Shown: positions 8,382 to 16,185, counted from the stretch's first letter. The stretch is DNA of 64,000 nucleotides from Flagellimonas olearia (GCF_009184425.1 NZ_WELG01000002.1:1706741-1770740); one strand, 5' to 3'. The notes: generated by a model not told the origin, from the sequence alone. Translations and numbers: made by a program.

Positions 8382-9521
8382 ATGAACTTTGATTATTCAG
8401 AGACCCAAAAGATGGTCGCCCAGTCTGCCCGGGAATTTGCCCAGCAGCATATACTTCCCCATGTTATGGAATGGGATGAGGCCCAAACTTTCCCTGTTGA
8501 GGTTTTTAAGAAAGCTGGTGAAATGGGATTTATGGGCATATTGGTGCCCGAGGAGCTTGGAGGTTCTGGATTGGGGTATCATGAGTACATTGCCATTTTG
8601 GAAGAGATTTCCAAAGTGGATCCCGCAATAGGTTTATCCGTAGCGGCCCATAACTCCCTTTGTACCAATCATATTTTGAGTTTTGGGAGTGAAGAACAAA
8701 AACAACGTTGGATTCCCAAGTTGGCCACCGCCGAATGGTTGGGTGCCTGGGGACTTACAGAGCACAATACCGGCTCCGATGCGGGGGGGATGAACACTAC
8801 CGCTGTGCGGGATGGGGATTCTTGGGTCTTAAACGGAGCGAAAAACTTTATCACCCATGGAAAAAGCGGGGATATCGCTGTGGTCATTGTCCGGACGGGT
8901 GAGAAAGGTGATAGTCATGGTATGACTGCTTTTGTGGTCGAAAAAGGAACACCTGGATTTACCAGTGGAAAAAAGGAAGATAAATTGGGCATGCGGGCCA
9001 GTGAGACCGCCGAATTGATTTTTTCGGACTGTAGGATTCCGGATGACAATCGCTTGGGAGAAGTGGGAGAAGGATTTATCCAATCCATGAAAGTATTGGA
9101 TGGAGGCCGAATCTCCATTGGCGCCCTGTCTTTGGGTGTGGCCAAGGGAGCTTATGAGGCAGCCTTGAAATATTCCAAGGAACGGATACAGTTTGGAAAA
9201 CCCATTAGCGAGTTCCAGGGCATATCGTTCAAGTTGGCCGATATGGCCACGGAGATTGAGGCTTCAGAACTATTGCTGCACAAAGCCGCTTTCTTGAAAA
9301 ATGAAGGTCGTCCTATGACCAAACTTGGGGCCATGTGTAAAATGTATGCATCGGAAGTGTGTGTAAAAGTCGCCAACGAAGCGGTCCAAATCCATGGGGG
9401 GTATGGATATACCAAAGATTTCCCTGTTGAGAAATTTTATCGGGATTCCAAGCTTTGTACCATTGGGGAAGGTACCACTGAAATCCAAAAAGTGGTGATT
9501 TCCAGAAATATTCTCAAGTAA
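8382..9521 (+). CDS. Acyl-CoA dehydrogenase
   Basis: 379 residues from the ATG at 8382 (MNFDYSETQKM). An ATG at 8358 would add eight residues that do not resemble the family. Short-chain acyl-CoA dehydrogenase features: WGLTEHNTGSDAGGM for FAD and substrate binding, a middle beta domain, RIQFGKPISEFQGI, VQIHGGYGYTKDFPVEKFYR, and the catalytic Glu in IGEGTTEIQ. The enzyme makes trans-2-enoyl-CoA in fatty-acid or branched-chain amino-acid breakdown and passes electrons to ETF. Chain-length specificity cannot be read from sequence. It is followed by the rpsU promoter. Confidence 0.95.
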   Translation: MNFDYSETQKMVAQSAREFAQQHILPHVMEWDEAQTFPVEVFKKAGEMGFMGILVPEELGGSGLGYHEYIAILEEISKVDPAIGLSVAAHNSLCTNHILSFGSEEQKQRWIPKLATAEWLGAWGLTEHNTGSDAGGMNTTAVRDGDSWVLNGAKNFITHGKSGDIAVVIVRTGEKGDSHGMTAFVVEKGTPGFTSGKKEDKLGMRASETAELIFSDCRIPDDNRLGEVGEGFIQSMKVLDGGRISIGALSLGVAKGAYEAALKYSKERIQFGKPISEFQGISFKLADMATEIEASELLLHKAAFLKNEGRPMTKLGAMCKMYASEVCVKVANEAVQIHGGYGYTKDFPVEKFYRDSKLCTIGEGTTEIQKVVISRNILK

Positions 9522-9525
9522 TTTG

Positions 9526-9555
9526 TTTGGTAAATAGGATTTAGGTGTATATTTG
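9526..9555 (+). promoter_or_regulatory. rpsU promoter (-33 TTTG, -7 TATATTTG)
   Basis: TTTG at 9526-9529 and TATATTTG at 9548-9555 are 18 bp apart, a full match to the Bacteroidota primary sigma promoter. Transcription would start near 9560, about 30 nt upstream of rpsU. Confidence 0.75.
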
Positions 9556-9574
9556 CACTCCAAAATTCTAAAAG

Positions 9575-9582
9575 AAAGGAGG
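9575..9582 (+). promoter_or_regulatory. Perfect Shine-Dalgarno of rpsU
   Basis: AAAGGAGG lies 9 nt before the rpsU ATG and is fully complementary to the 16S anti-SD. Most neighbouring genes have no such site. In Flavobacteriia the anti-SD is occluded by bS21 with bS6/bS18, and rpsU is reported to keep a strong SD for autoregulation; this site fits that model. Confidence 0.85.
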
Positions 9583-9591
9583 TTGTAGCCC

Positions 9592-9786
9592 ATGTTAATT
9601 ATACCAGTAAAAGAAGGAGAAAACATCGATAGAGCTTTAAAGCGTTTCAAGCGTAAGTTTGATAAGACCGGGACCATGCGTCAGTTGAGAAGCAGACAGC
9701 AGTTCACAAAACCTTCCGTACAGCGTAGAGCTGAGATCCAGAAAGCACAGTACATTCAAGGCTTGAGGGACCAAGAGGAAGTATAG
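9592..9786 (+). CDS. rpsU: 30S ribosomal protein bS21
   Basis: 64 residues, small and very basic (RALKRFKRKFDKTGTMRQLR), the standard bS21 signature. It binds the 30S platform near the 3' end of 16S rRNA. In Bacteroidota it helps hide the anti-Shine-Dalgarno, which explains why most genes here lack SD sequences. It has its own promoter, a strong SD and a downstream intrinsic terminator, so it can be expressed and controlled independently. The position before a XerC-like gene and hpf is typical of Flavobacteriia. Confidence 0.97.
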   Translation: MLIIPVKEGENIDRALKRFKRKFDKTGTMRQLRSRQQFTKPSVQRRAEIQKAQYIQGLRDQEEV

Positions 9787-9810
9787 GCTCTTGAATAGAA
9801 CATATACAGC

Positions 9811-9841
9811 ATCCCGTTTCATTTTTGAAACGGGATTTTTT
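9811..9841 (+). terminator. Intrinsic terminator after rpsU
   Basis: ATCCCGTTTC (9811-9820) pairs with GAAACGGGAT (9827-9836) around a six-base loop, followed by a T run. It ends the short rpsU transcript. Confidence 0.9.
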
Positions 9842-9872
9842 GTTTTTATATGGGTCGGGAAATGGATTTGGC

Positions 9873-9880
9873 TACCTTTG
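9873..9880 (+). promoter_or_regulatory. -7 promoter element directly before the XerC-like gene
   Basis: TACCTTTG matches TAnnTTTG and ends only 4 nt before the chosen ATG at 9885. A transcript from it would be leaderless or nearly so. No convincing -33 was seen at the usual distance. Confidence 0.45.
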
Positions 9881-9884
9881 GGAT

Positions 9885-10775
9885 ATGTCCGTTTCCGCAT
9901 TCATATCCTACCTTCGGTTGGAAAAAAACTATTCTGAACATACGGTAAAGGCCTATGAGCGGGATATTGTATTATTCTCCAAGTTTTGCAAGGAAAACTA
10001 TCAAATGGAATCCGTTGCTTCCATGGATTATCCCATCATCCGAAATTGGATCGTGTCCCTTTCCAATACAGGGCTGTCCAACCGAACCATCAACAGAAAA
10101 ATATCTTCACTGCGGGCCTACTACAAATTCTTGCTGAAAGTAGGGGAAATAGAAAGTAGCCCATTGGCAAAGCATAGGGCGCTCAAAACGGAAAAGAAGG
10201 TGGAAGTTCCCTTTTCGGAGCCCGAAATGGAAAGAATCCTGTCCGAAATACCTTTTGAGGACAGTTTTGAGGGTTCTCGGGACAAACTCATCATAGAGTT
10301 GTTGTACACCACGGGAATGCGAAGAGCGGAGCTGGTGCATCTTAAATTGTCCGATATTGACCATTTCAAAGGAACCTTGAGGGTTTTGGGAAAGAGGAAC
10401 AAAGAGCGTATTCTTCCTCTTTTGCCTGCAACTGAGGTGATGGTTCGCGAGTATATAGAGCATCGTTCCAGATTGGATAAGGTCGTGGACGAAGCATTTG
10501 TTTTTTTGACCAAGGGTGGCCTTAAAATTTATGAAACACTTGTTTATCGTATCATAAATAAGTATTTTAGTTTAGTGTCCCCCAAGGTAAAAAAGAGCCC
10601 ACATATTTTGAGGCATACCTTCGCAACACACTTGCTGAACAGGGGGGCAGACTTGAATTCGGTCAAGGAATTGTTGGGTCATTCAAGTTTGGCATCCACT
10701 CAAGTGTATACGCACAACAGCATTGCCGAACTTAAGAAGGTTCACCAGAAGGCCCACCCTAGAAACAAGAAATAG
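9885..10775 (+). CDS. Tyrosine recombinase, XerC-like
   Basis: 296 residues from the ATG at 9885 (MSVSAFISYLRLEKNYS), which matches where XerC/XerD proteins begin; an upstream ATG would run through the -7 element. The N-terminal SAM-like DNA-binding domain is followed by the catalytic domain with R146 (TTGMRRAEL), H240 and R243 (HILRHTFATHLL), H266 (LLGHSSL) and the nucleophile Y275 (TQVYTH). Xer recombinases resolve chromosome dimers at dif. The location between rpsU and hpf is conserved in the phylum, so this is a housekeeping enzyme and not a phage integrase. XerC versus XerD is not certain. Confidence 0.92.
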   Translation: MSVSAFISYLRLEKNYSEHTVKAYERDIVLFSKFCKENYQMESVASMDYPIIRNWIVSLSNTGLSNRTINRKISSLRAYYKFLLKVGEIESSPLAKHRALKTEKKVEVPFSEPEMERILSEIPFEDSFEGSRDKLIIELLYTTGMRRAELVHLKLSDIDHFKGTLRVLGKRNKERILPLLPATEVMVREYIEHRSRLDKVVDEAFVFLTKGGLKIYETLVYRIINKYFSLVSPKVKKSPHILRHTFATHLLNRGADLNSVKELLGHSSLASTQVYTHNSIAELKKVHQKAHPRNKK

Positions 10776-10829
10776 AATTCTTGTATTGTTTAACTTCACT
10801 GTCGCTTGACAGTATTAAAACTACATCTT

Positions 10830-11132
10830 ATGAAAGTAAACGCACAATCGGTAAATTTTGTAGCGGATGGTAAGCTTTTGGACTTTATCCAAAAACGGAT
10901 GGACAAATTGGAATTGTTCTATGACAAGGTCATTGATTCGGATGTTTTCTTAAAAGTTGAAAACACTAGTGCCAAAGAGAATAAGATAGTGGAAATCATG
11001 GTATCTGTCCCTGGGGATAAGATGATGGTTAAAAAGCAATGTAAGTCCTTTGAGGAGGCGGTCGATTCGGCCTGTGGTTCCTTGGAAAGACAGCTGGTAA
11101 GACGAAAGGAAAAATTAAGGGCGAAAGTTTGA
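10830..11132 (+). CDS. hpf: Ribosome hibernation-promoting factor (short HPF/YfiA type)
   Basis: 100 residues from the ATG at 10830 (MKVNAQSVNFVADGKLLDFI), with an upstream alternative start rejected because the family begins here. The beta-alpha-beta-beta-beta-alpha fold ends with the basic helix SLERQLVRRKEKLRAKV that contacts 16S rRNA. The protein blocks the mRNA/tRNA channel of idle ribosomes in stationary phase. It lacks the C-terminal dimerisation domain of long HPF. It sits between the XerC-like gene and a tRNA cluster, a common Bacteroidota arrangement. Confidence 0.93.
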   Translation: MKVNAQSVNFVADGKLLDFIQKRMDKLELFYDKVIDSDVFLKVENTSAKENKIVEIMVSVPGDKMMVKKQCKSFEEAVDSACGSLERQLVRRKEKLRAKV

Positions 11133-11153
11133 TCAAAATTTTTTCAATTTTAT

Positions 11154-11183
11154 TTTGAATAAAAAAATAAATCTCTACATTTG
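11154..11183 (+). promoter_or_regulatory. Promoter of the tRNA-tuf operon
   Basis: TTTG at 11154-11157 and TACATTTG at 11176-11183, spaced 18 bp, match both promoter boxes. This is probably the main promoter for trnT-trnY-trnG-trnT-tuf. Confidence 0.8.
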
Positions 11184-11184
11184 C

Positions 11185-11211
11185 AGTCCGTTAGAAATAG
11201 CGGACTTTTTT
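11185..11211 (+). terminator. Hairpin plus T-run at the start of the tRNA-tuf transcript
   Basis: AGTCCG (11185-11190) and CGGACT (11201-11206) form a 6-bp stem with a 10-nt loop, followed by six Ts. It starts two bases after the -7 element of the tRNA-tuf promoter, so part of it may precede or include the transcription start. It may end hpf transcription or act as a start-proximal attenuator. Confidence 0.55.
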
Positions 11212-11234
11212 ATGTTCAAAAAAGCGGTAAAAAT

Positions 11235-11308
11235 GCCGATATAGCTCAGCTGGCTAGAGCAGCTGATTTGTAATCAGCAGGTCGTGGGTTCGAGTCCCTC
11301 TATCGGCT
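11235..11308 (+). tRNA. tRNA-Thr (anticodon TGT)
   Basis: 74 nt. Acceptor GCCGATA pairs with TATCGGC, the anticodon loop is TTTGTAA with TGT at 11269-11271, and the T-loop is TTCGAGT. CCA is not encoded. First of four tRNAs before tuf. Confidence 0.96.
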
Positions 11309-11331
11309 CGTAAGATACTGAAAAATAAGGC

Positions 11332-11414
11332 GGGGGGATACTCAAGCGGCCAACGAGGACAGACTGTAAATCTGTTGGTTTTCACCTTCGCAGGTTCGAA
11401 TCCTGCTCCCCCCA
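11332..11414 (+). tRNA. tRNA-Tyr (anticodon GTA)
   Basis: 83 nt, with the long variable arm expected of bacterial tRNA-Tyr. Acceptor GGGGGGA pairs with TCCCCCC; the anticodon stem-loop holds CTGTAAA with GTA. Confidence 0.95.
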
Positions 11415-11493
11415 CAATGTTGTTTGCGAACAACAGGACGTGGAAAGTTTTTTGAAATGTTGATATTGTTTGGGTGTAAGTCCCAAAAAAAAT

Positions 11494-11566
11494 GCGGGAG
11501 TAGCTCAGTTGGTAGAGCGTCAGCCTTCCAAGCTGAATGTCGCCGGTTCGAACCCGGTCTCCCGCT
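11494..11566 (+). tRNA. tRNA-Gly (anticodon TCC)
   Basis: 73 nt. Acceptor GCGGGAG pairs with CTCCCGC; the anticodon loop is CTTCCAA; the T-loop is TTCGAAC. Confidence 0.96.
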
Positions 11567-11664
11567 CTAAACCGATTTTGGAACAATAGGTTTCAAAATG
11601 GTGTAGGTTGAAGTTTAACATGCTGGACTTGCAACTTTAAACGCTAAACCTGAAAACGCAATAG

Positions 11665-11736
11665 GCCGGTGTAGCTCAGGGGTAGAGCGTTTCCTTGGTA
11701 AGGAAGAGGTCAGGGGTTCAAATCCCCTCATTGGCT
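11665..11736 (+). tRNA. tRNA-Thr (anticodon GGT)
   Basis: 72 nt. Acceptor GCCGGTG pairs with CATTGGC using two G-U pairs; the anticodon loop is TTGGTAA. Second threonine isoacceptor of the cluster, 47 bp before tuf. Confidence 0.95.
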
Positions 11737-11783
11737 CAAAACGATTTGTACACTAATATAAACTAAGATTAAAATCATTTAAA

Positions 11784-12971
11784 ATGGCAAAGGAAACTTT
11801 TGATCGTTCCAAACCCCACTTAAATATTGGTACCATTGGTCACGTGGATCACGGTAAAACTACCTTGACTGCTGCCATCACTACCGTATTGGCTAACGCG
11901 GGATTGTCAGAGCTTAGAAGCTTTGATTCTATTGATAACGCTCCCGAGGAAAAAGAGAGAGGTATTACTATCAACACTTCTCACGTAGAATATCAAACTG
12001 AAAACCGTCACTACGCGCACGTTGACTGTCCTGGTCACGCGGATTACGTAAAGAACATGGTTACCGGTGCTGCCCAGATGGACGGTGCTATTTTGGTTGT
12101 TGCCGCTACTGATGGTCCTATGCCACAGACTCGTGAGCACATCCTTTTGGGTCGTCAGGTAGGTATTCCTCGTATCGTTGTTTTCTTGAACAAAGTTGAC
12201 ATGGTTGATGATGAGGAGCTTTTGGAGCTTGTTGAGATGGAAGTAAGAGAATTGCTTTCTTTCTACGAGTATGATGGTGACAATGGTCCCGTTATCGCTG
12301 GTTCTGCACTTGGTGCATTGAACGGTGAGCAAAAATGGGTTGACACTGTTATGGAGTTGATGAAGGCTGTTGATGAGTGGATCGAGCTTCCTGAAAGAGA
12401 TGTTGACAAGCCTTTCTTGATGCCTATCGAAGATGTATTTACCATTACTGGTCGTGGTACCGTTGCAACTGGTCGTATCGAAACAGGTGTGGCCAACACT
12501 GGTGATGCTGTTGATATCATTGGTATGGGTGCTGAGAAATTGTCTTCCACTATCACTGGTGTTGAGATGTTCCGTAAGATTTTGGATAGAGGTGAAGCTG
12601 GTGATAACGTAGGTCTTCTTTTGAGAGGTATCGAGAAATCCGATATCAAAAGAGGTATGGTAATCTGTAAGCCAGGTTCTGTTAAGCCACACGCTAAATT
12701 CAAAGCTGAGGTTTATATCCTTAAAAAAGAAGAAGGTGGTCGTCACACTCCATTCCACAACAACTACCGTCCTCAGTTCTACGTTCGTACAACTGACGTG
12801 ACAGGTAACATCAACCTTCCTGATGGAGTTGAAATGGTAATGCCTGGTGATAACTTGACAATCACTGTTGATTTGATTCAGCCAATCGCCTTGAACGTAG
12901 GTCTACGTTTCGCTATCCGTGAAGGTGGTAGAACAGTAGGTGCTGGTCAGGTTACTGAAATTTTAGATTAA
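11784..12971 (+). CDS. tuf: Elongation factor Tu
   Basis: 395 residues, full length. The GTPase domain has GHVDHGKTT (P-loop), the switch I region ending [22 protein letters not shown] and NKVDM; domains 2 and 3 follow ([33 protein letters not shown]). It delivers aminoacyl-tRNA to the ribosomal A site. Codon use is strongly biased (GGT, CGT, GTT), as expected of a highly expressed gene and unlike its neighbours. It is transcribed with four upstream tRNAs and trnW downstream, as in many Bacteroidota. Confidence 0.99.
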   Translation: MAKETFDRSKPHLNIGTIGHVDHGKTTLTAAITTVLANAGLSELRSFDSIDNAPEEKERGITINTSHVEYQTENRHYAHVDCPGHADYVKNMVTGAAQMDGAILVVAATDGPMPQTREHILLGRQVGIPRIVVFLNKVDMVDDEELLELVEMEVRELLSFYEYDGDNGPVIAGSALGALNGEQKWVDTVMELMKAVDEWIELPERDVDKPFLMPIEDVFTITGRGTVATGRIETGVANTGDAVDIIGMGAEKLSSTITGVEMFRKILDRGEAGDNVGLLLRGIEKSDIKRGMVICKPGSVKPHAKFKAEVYILKKEEGGRHTPFHNNYRPQFYVRTTDVTGNINLPDGVEMVMPGDNLTITVDLIQPIALNVGLRFAIREGGRTVGAGQVTEILD

Positions 12972-12990
12972 ACATTTCATAATAAAATTG

Positions 12991-13030
12991 CACTAAAGGG
13001 TGTCCCGGGTTCCTGGGATACCTTTCAGTG
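12991..13030 (+). other. Long RNA hairpin between tuf and trnW
   Basis: CACT and AGTG close the structure, AAAGG pairs with CCTTT and TGTCCC with GGGATA (one G-U), with single-base bulges and a short GGGTTCCT loop. About 15 base pairs. No T-run follows, so it is more likely an RNA processing or 3'-end-stabilising element than a terminator. Confidence 0.6.
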
Positions 13031-13039
13031 TAATTATAA

Positions 13040-13112
13040 ACGGGTGTAGCTCAGTTGGTAGAGCACTGGTCTCCAAAACCAGGTGTCGGGAGTTCGAGTC
13101 TCTCCTCCCGTG
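13040..13112 (+). tRNA. tRNA-Trp (anticodon CCA)
   Basis: 73 nt. The anticodon loop is CTCCAAA with CCA; the T stem-loop is GGGAG-TTCGAGT-CTCTC. The acceptor ACGGGTG/CTCCCGT contains a T-T mismatch at the sixth pair. Located between tuf and secE, its usual place in the phylum. Confidence 0.95.
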
Positions 13113-13133
13113 CAAGAAAATACACGTAATACT

Positions 13134-13322
13134 ATGTTGACTTACATTAAGGAATCCTTTGAGGAATTAAAAAATAATGTTACCTGGTTGGACAGGGACA
13201 AAGCTTCCAATTTAATGGTTGTAGTAGCTGTTTTTTCAATCCTGTTTGCTTTGGCGACATGGGGTGTGGATTCGCTTTTCAGTAAGTTGGTTGGATTGTA
13301 TTTTGAACAAATAATAGGTTAG
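13134..13322 (+). CDS. secE: Preprotein translocase subunit SecE
   Basis: 62 residues from the ATG at 13134 (MLTYIKESFEELKNNVTW). An open frame beginning at 13083 would overlap trnW and was rejected. The amphipathic N-terminal helix with the conserved E-E-L-x-N-x-V-T-W is followed by a single transmembrane helix (VVVAVFSILFALATWGVDSLF), the minimal SecE form. It clamps SecY in the inner membrane. It is 6 bp upstream of nusG, the standard order. Confidence 0.96.
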   Translation: MLTYIKESFEELKNNVTWLDRDKASNLMVVVAVFSILFALATWGVDSLFSKLVGLYFEQIIG

Positions 13323-13328
13323 GTCGGT

Positions 13329-13880
13329 ATGTCTGAGGTTCTGGAGAAAAAATGGTACGTAGTACGAGCTGTCAGTGGTCAAGAGAATAAAATCAAAGGC
13401 TACATTGAAAGTGAGGTAGAGCGCGCCGGTTTCGGAGATTATCTCGAGGAGGTCCTTGTGCCTACCGAGAAGGTCGTACAGATCAGAAACGGAAAGAAGA
13501 TCAACAAAGAAAGGGTTTACTTTCCTGGATATATCATGATCAAAGCCAATCTAGGAGGGGAAATGGTTCATATTATCCGTTCCATTACCAATGTGATTGG
13601 TTTCTTGGGTGAAGTTAAGGGAGGTGATCCCGTGCCTTTGCGCAAGTCTGAGGTAAACCGTATGCTAGGAAAAGTGGATGAGCTTGCTGTCAATACAGAC
13701 AATGTGGCCATTCCATTTGTGTTGGGTGAAACGGTTAAGGTAATTGACGGACCTTTCAATGGATTCAATGGAACCGTTGAAAAAGTCAATGAAGAAAAGC
13801 GTAAGCTTGAGGTTATGGTGAAAATTTTCGGAAGAAAGACACCTTTGGAGCTCAGCTATATGCAAGTTGAAAAGGTTTAG
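13329..13880 (+). CDS. nusG: Transcription termination/antitermination factor NusG
   Basis: 183 residues. The NGN domain (KWYVVRAVSGQENKIKGYIE, YFPGYIMIKA) binds RNA polymerase, and a C-terminal KOW domain (GETVKVIDGPFNGFNGTVE) links polymerase to Rho or ribosomal S10. The length and both domains are standard. It is co-transcribed with secE; a 155-bp gap separates it from rplK. Confidence 0.97.
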   Translation: MSEVLEKKWYVVRAVSGQENKIKGYIESEVERAGFGDYLEEVLVPTEKVVQIRNGKKINKERVYFPGYIMIKANLGGEMVHIIRSITNVIGFLGEVKGGDPVPLRKSEVNRMLGKVDELAVNTDNVAIPFVLGETVKVIDGPFNGFNGTVEKVNEEKRKLEVMVKIFGRKTPLELSYMQVEKV

Positions 13881-13926
13881 AATCAAGACGGGGAGAAGCA
13901 AGATAAAAGACGATGATTGTCTTGGC

Positions 13927-13956
13927 TCTTGAGTCCAAAAGTCTTGAGTCCAAAAG
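13927..13956 (+). repeat. 15-bp perfect tandem duplication between nusG and rplK
   Basis: TCTTGAGTCCAAAAG occurs at 13927-13941 and immediately again at 13942-13956. It lies in the only long gap of the nusG-rplKAJL segment, where an L11/L1 leader would be. Its function is unknown; simple slippage is possible. Confidence 0.9.
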
Positions 13957-14035
13957 AAAAGAATTAAATAGAGCTGTTACATATATAAAGCTGTGTTGCT
14001 TCCAATTGACACAACTTTAAATTTAATTAGAAACA

Positions 14036-14473
14036 ATGGCAAAAGAAGTAGATAAGGTAGTTAAATTACAAGTTAGGGGAGGTGCTGCGAATCCGTCGCC
14101 ACCGGTTGGACCCGCCTTAGGTGCTGCTGGTGTTAACATCATGGAGTTCTGTAAGCAGTTTAATGCGCGTACACAGGACAAGCAAGGTAAAGTTTTACCG
14201 GTTGTTATCACCGTTTACAAAGACAAATCTTTCGAGTTTGTTGTAAAGACACCACCTGCGGCAGTTCAATTGATGGAAGCAGCTAAGATTAAAAAAGGAT
14301 CGGGAGAACCTAACAGGGTAAAGAATGGTTCCGTGACTTGGGATCAAGTTAGGACCATTGCGGAAGACAAAATGGCGGATTTGAACGCATTCACCATCGA
14401 GTCTGCAATGAGTATGGTTGCAGGTACGGCAAGATCTATGGGTCTTAAAGTAGCCGGAGCCAAACCTTTTTAA
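14036..14473 (+). CDS. rplK: 50S ribosomal protein uL11
   Basis: 145 residues. The proline-rich N-terminal motif [20 protein letters not shown] is diagnostic, followed by the C-terminal rRNA-binding domain ending [11 protein letters not shown]. It forms the GTPase-associated centre with L10/L12. First gene of rplK-A-J-L. Confidence 0.98.
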   Translation: MAKEVDKVVKLQVRGGAANPSPPVGPALGAAGVNIMEFCKQFNARTQDKQGKVLPVVITVYKDKSFEFVVKTPPAAVQLMEAAKIKKGSGEPNRVKNGSVTWDQVRTIAEDKMADLNAFTIESAMSMVAGTARSMGLKVAGAKPF

Positions 14474-14493
14474 AATCTTAAAGCAGTATTTAA

Positions 14494-15183
14494 ATGGCAA
14501 GATTGACTAAAAAGCAAAAAGAGGCCCAAGCCAAAATAGATAGAAATAAACTCTATTCTTTGGAAGAGGGATCAGCTTTAGTAAAAGAAATAACCAATGT
14601 AAAATTTGATGCCTCTGTTGATATTGCAGTTCGTTTGGGTGTAGATCCACGAAAAGCAAATCAAATGGTGCGTGGCGTTGTTACCCTTCCCCACGGAACG
14701 GGTAAAGACGTTAAAGTTTTGGCATTGGTGACTCCAGACAAAGAGGCAGAGGCTAAGGAAGCCGGTGCTGATTTTGTTGGGTTGGATGAATATTTGGATA
14801 AGATAAAAGGCGGTTGGACCGATGTTGATGTGATCATCACCATGCCAAGCGTAATGGGTAAATTGGGTCCATTGGGTCGTGTTTTGGGGCCTAGGGGATT
14901 AATGCCCAATCCAAAGACCGGTACCGTAACCATGGATGTGGCAAAGGCTGTATCCGATGTTAAGGCCGGTAAGATAGATTTCAAAGTGGACAAGACAGGA
15001 ATTGTACACGCTGCAATTGGTAAAGCTTCTTTCTCTGCAGATAAAATTGCAGGAAACGCAAAGGAATTGATTGATACCTTGGTGAAGCTTAAACCATCTG
15101 CTGCAAAAGGTGTGTACATGAAAAGTATCTACTTGTCCAGTACCATGAGTCCAAGTATCCAATTGGATCCCAAAGCAGTTTAA
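14494..15183 (+). CDS. rplA: 50S ribosomal protein uL1
   Basis: 229 residues, normal size. It has the two-domain L1 fold with [20 protein letters not shown] in the centre and [15 protein letters not shown] at the end. It binds 23S rRNA at the L1 stalk near the E site. In other bacteria L1 represses its own mRNA; no L1-site mimic was recognised here. 20 bp after rplK. Confidence 0.98.
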   Translation: MARLTKKQKEAQAKIDRNKLYSLEEGSALVKEITNVKFDASVDIAVRLGVDPRKANQMVRGVVTLPHGTGKDVKVLALVTPDKEAEAKEAGADFVGLDEYLDKIKGGWTDVDVIITMPSVMGKLGPLGRVLGPRGLMPNPKTGTVTMDVAKAVSDVKAGKIDFKVDKTGIVHAAIGKASFSADKIAGNAKELIDTLVKLKPSAAKGVYMKSIYLSSTMSPSIQLDPKAV

Positions 15184-15209
15184 TTAACTGGTAGTTCAAT
15201 ATTTTAACT

Positions 15210-15728
15210 ATGACAAGAGAAGAAAAAGCAACAGTAATAGAAGATTTGACTGCACAGTTAGCTGAAAACGCCAATATTTATTTGGCCGATATTTCAGGAT
15301 TGGATGCCGTTGCCACTTCTAACCTTAGAAGGGCATGTTTTAAGGCCAATATTAAACTTGCAGTGGTCAAGAACACCTTGCTTGCAAAAGCAATGGAAGC
15401 TTCTGATAAGGAATTCGGTGAACTTCCCGAAGTGTTGAAGGGCAATACATCAATGATGTTGTCCGAAACTGGAAATGCACCTGCGAAACTTATCAAGGAC
15501 TTTAGAAAAAAATCAGATAGACCTTTATTGAAAGGGGCCTTTATTGCAGAGGCTATCTATATCGGTGACGAAAACTTGGAGGCGCTTGTAAACATCAAGT
15601 CCAAGGAAGAAGTCATCGGGGATATCATCGGATTGTTGCAATCACCAGCCAAGAATGTTATTTCTGGACTTAAATCTGGTGGTGGTAAATTGGCCGGTAT
15701 CCTTAAGACATTATCTGAGAAAGAATAA
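15210..15728 (+). CDS. rplJ: 50S ribosomal protein uL10
   Basis: 172 residues. The N-terminal rRNA-binding domain (MTREEKATVIEDLTAQLAEN, FKANIKLAVVKNTLLAKAM) and C-terminal L12-binding helix are present. It is the base of the L10(L12)n stalk. It lies 26 bp after rplA and 55 bp before rplL. Confidence 0.97.
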   Translation: MTREEKATVIEDLTAQLAENANIYLADISGLDAVATSNLRRACFKANIKLAVVKNTLLAKAMEASDKEFGELPEVLKGNTSMMLSETGNAPAKLIKDFRKKSDRPLLKGAFIAEAIYIGDENLEALVNIKSKEEVIGDIIGLLQSPAKNVISGLKSGGGKLAGILKTLSEKE

Positions 15729-15783
15729 TTCGCGCACAATAAACTAAGTATATTTTTAAAAATTTTTATTAAACGATAGAAAA

Positions 15784-16164
15784 ATGGCAGATTTAAAAGA
15801 TTTTGCAGAACAGTTGGTAAACCTTACAGTAAAAGAGGTAAATGAGTTGGCCGACATATTGAAAGAAGAATACGGTATTGAGCCTGCTGCTGCTGCAGTA
15901 GCTGTAGCTGCTGGTGGTGGTGCTGGTGCTGGTGAAGATGCTGCTGAGGAAAAAACTGAATTCGATGTAATCCTTAAAGCCGCTGGTGGTTCTAAATTGG
16001 CAGTTGTTAAATTGGTGAAAGAATTGACAGGTCTTGGTCTTAAAGAGGCTAAAGACATCGTTGACAGTGCACCTAAAGCTGTTAAGGAAGGAATTTCCAA
16101 AGATGAAGCAGAAGGTATCAAAAATTCATTGGAAGAAGCTGGAGCAGAAGTTGAGCTTAAATAA
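15784..16164 (+). CDS. rplL: 50S ribosomal protein bL12 (L7/L12)
   Basis: 126 residues. The N-terminal dimerisation part is joined by an alanine/glycine-rich hinge ([17 protein letters not shown]) to the C-terminal factor-binding domain ([32 protein letters not shown]). It recruits translation GTPases. A conserved-looking hairpin follows before rpoB. Confidence 0.98.
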   Translation: MADLKDFAEQLVNLTVKEVNELADILKEEYGIEPAAAAVAVAAGGGAGAGEDAAEEKTEFDVILKAAGGSKLAVVKLVKELTGLGLKEAKDIVDSAPKAVKEGISKDEAEGIKNSLEEAGAEVELK

Positions 16165-16185
16165 CAGCGTATACCATAAAGGTTC

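Noticed and set aside
9885-10775. Phage or island integrase and an attachment site at the tRNA cluster
   Set aside because: The protein is XerC-like with the full R-H-R-H-Y set in conserved housekeeping context; no direct repeat of a tRNA 3' end or island genes are seen.
11254-11586. 110-codon minus-strand ORF across the tRNA genes
   Set aside because: It runs through three tRNA genes on the opposite strand; it is composed of tRNA complement and is not a real gene.
11907-12758. Long antisense ORF (283 codons) in tuf
   Set aside because: It arises from the strong codon bias of tuf; no domain and no promoter.
13083-13133. N-terminal extension of SecE
   Set aside because: It overlaps the 3' half of tRNA-Trp; the SecE family starts at MLTYIKES.
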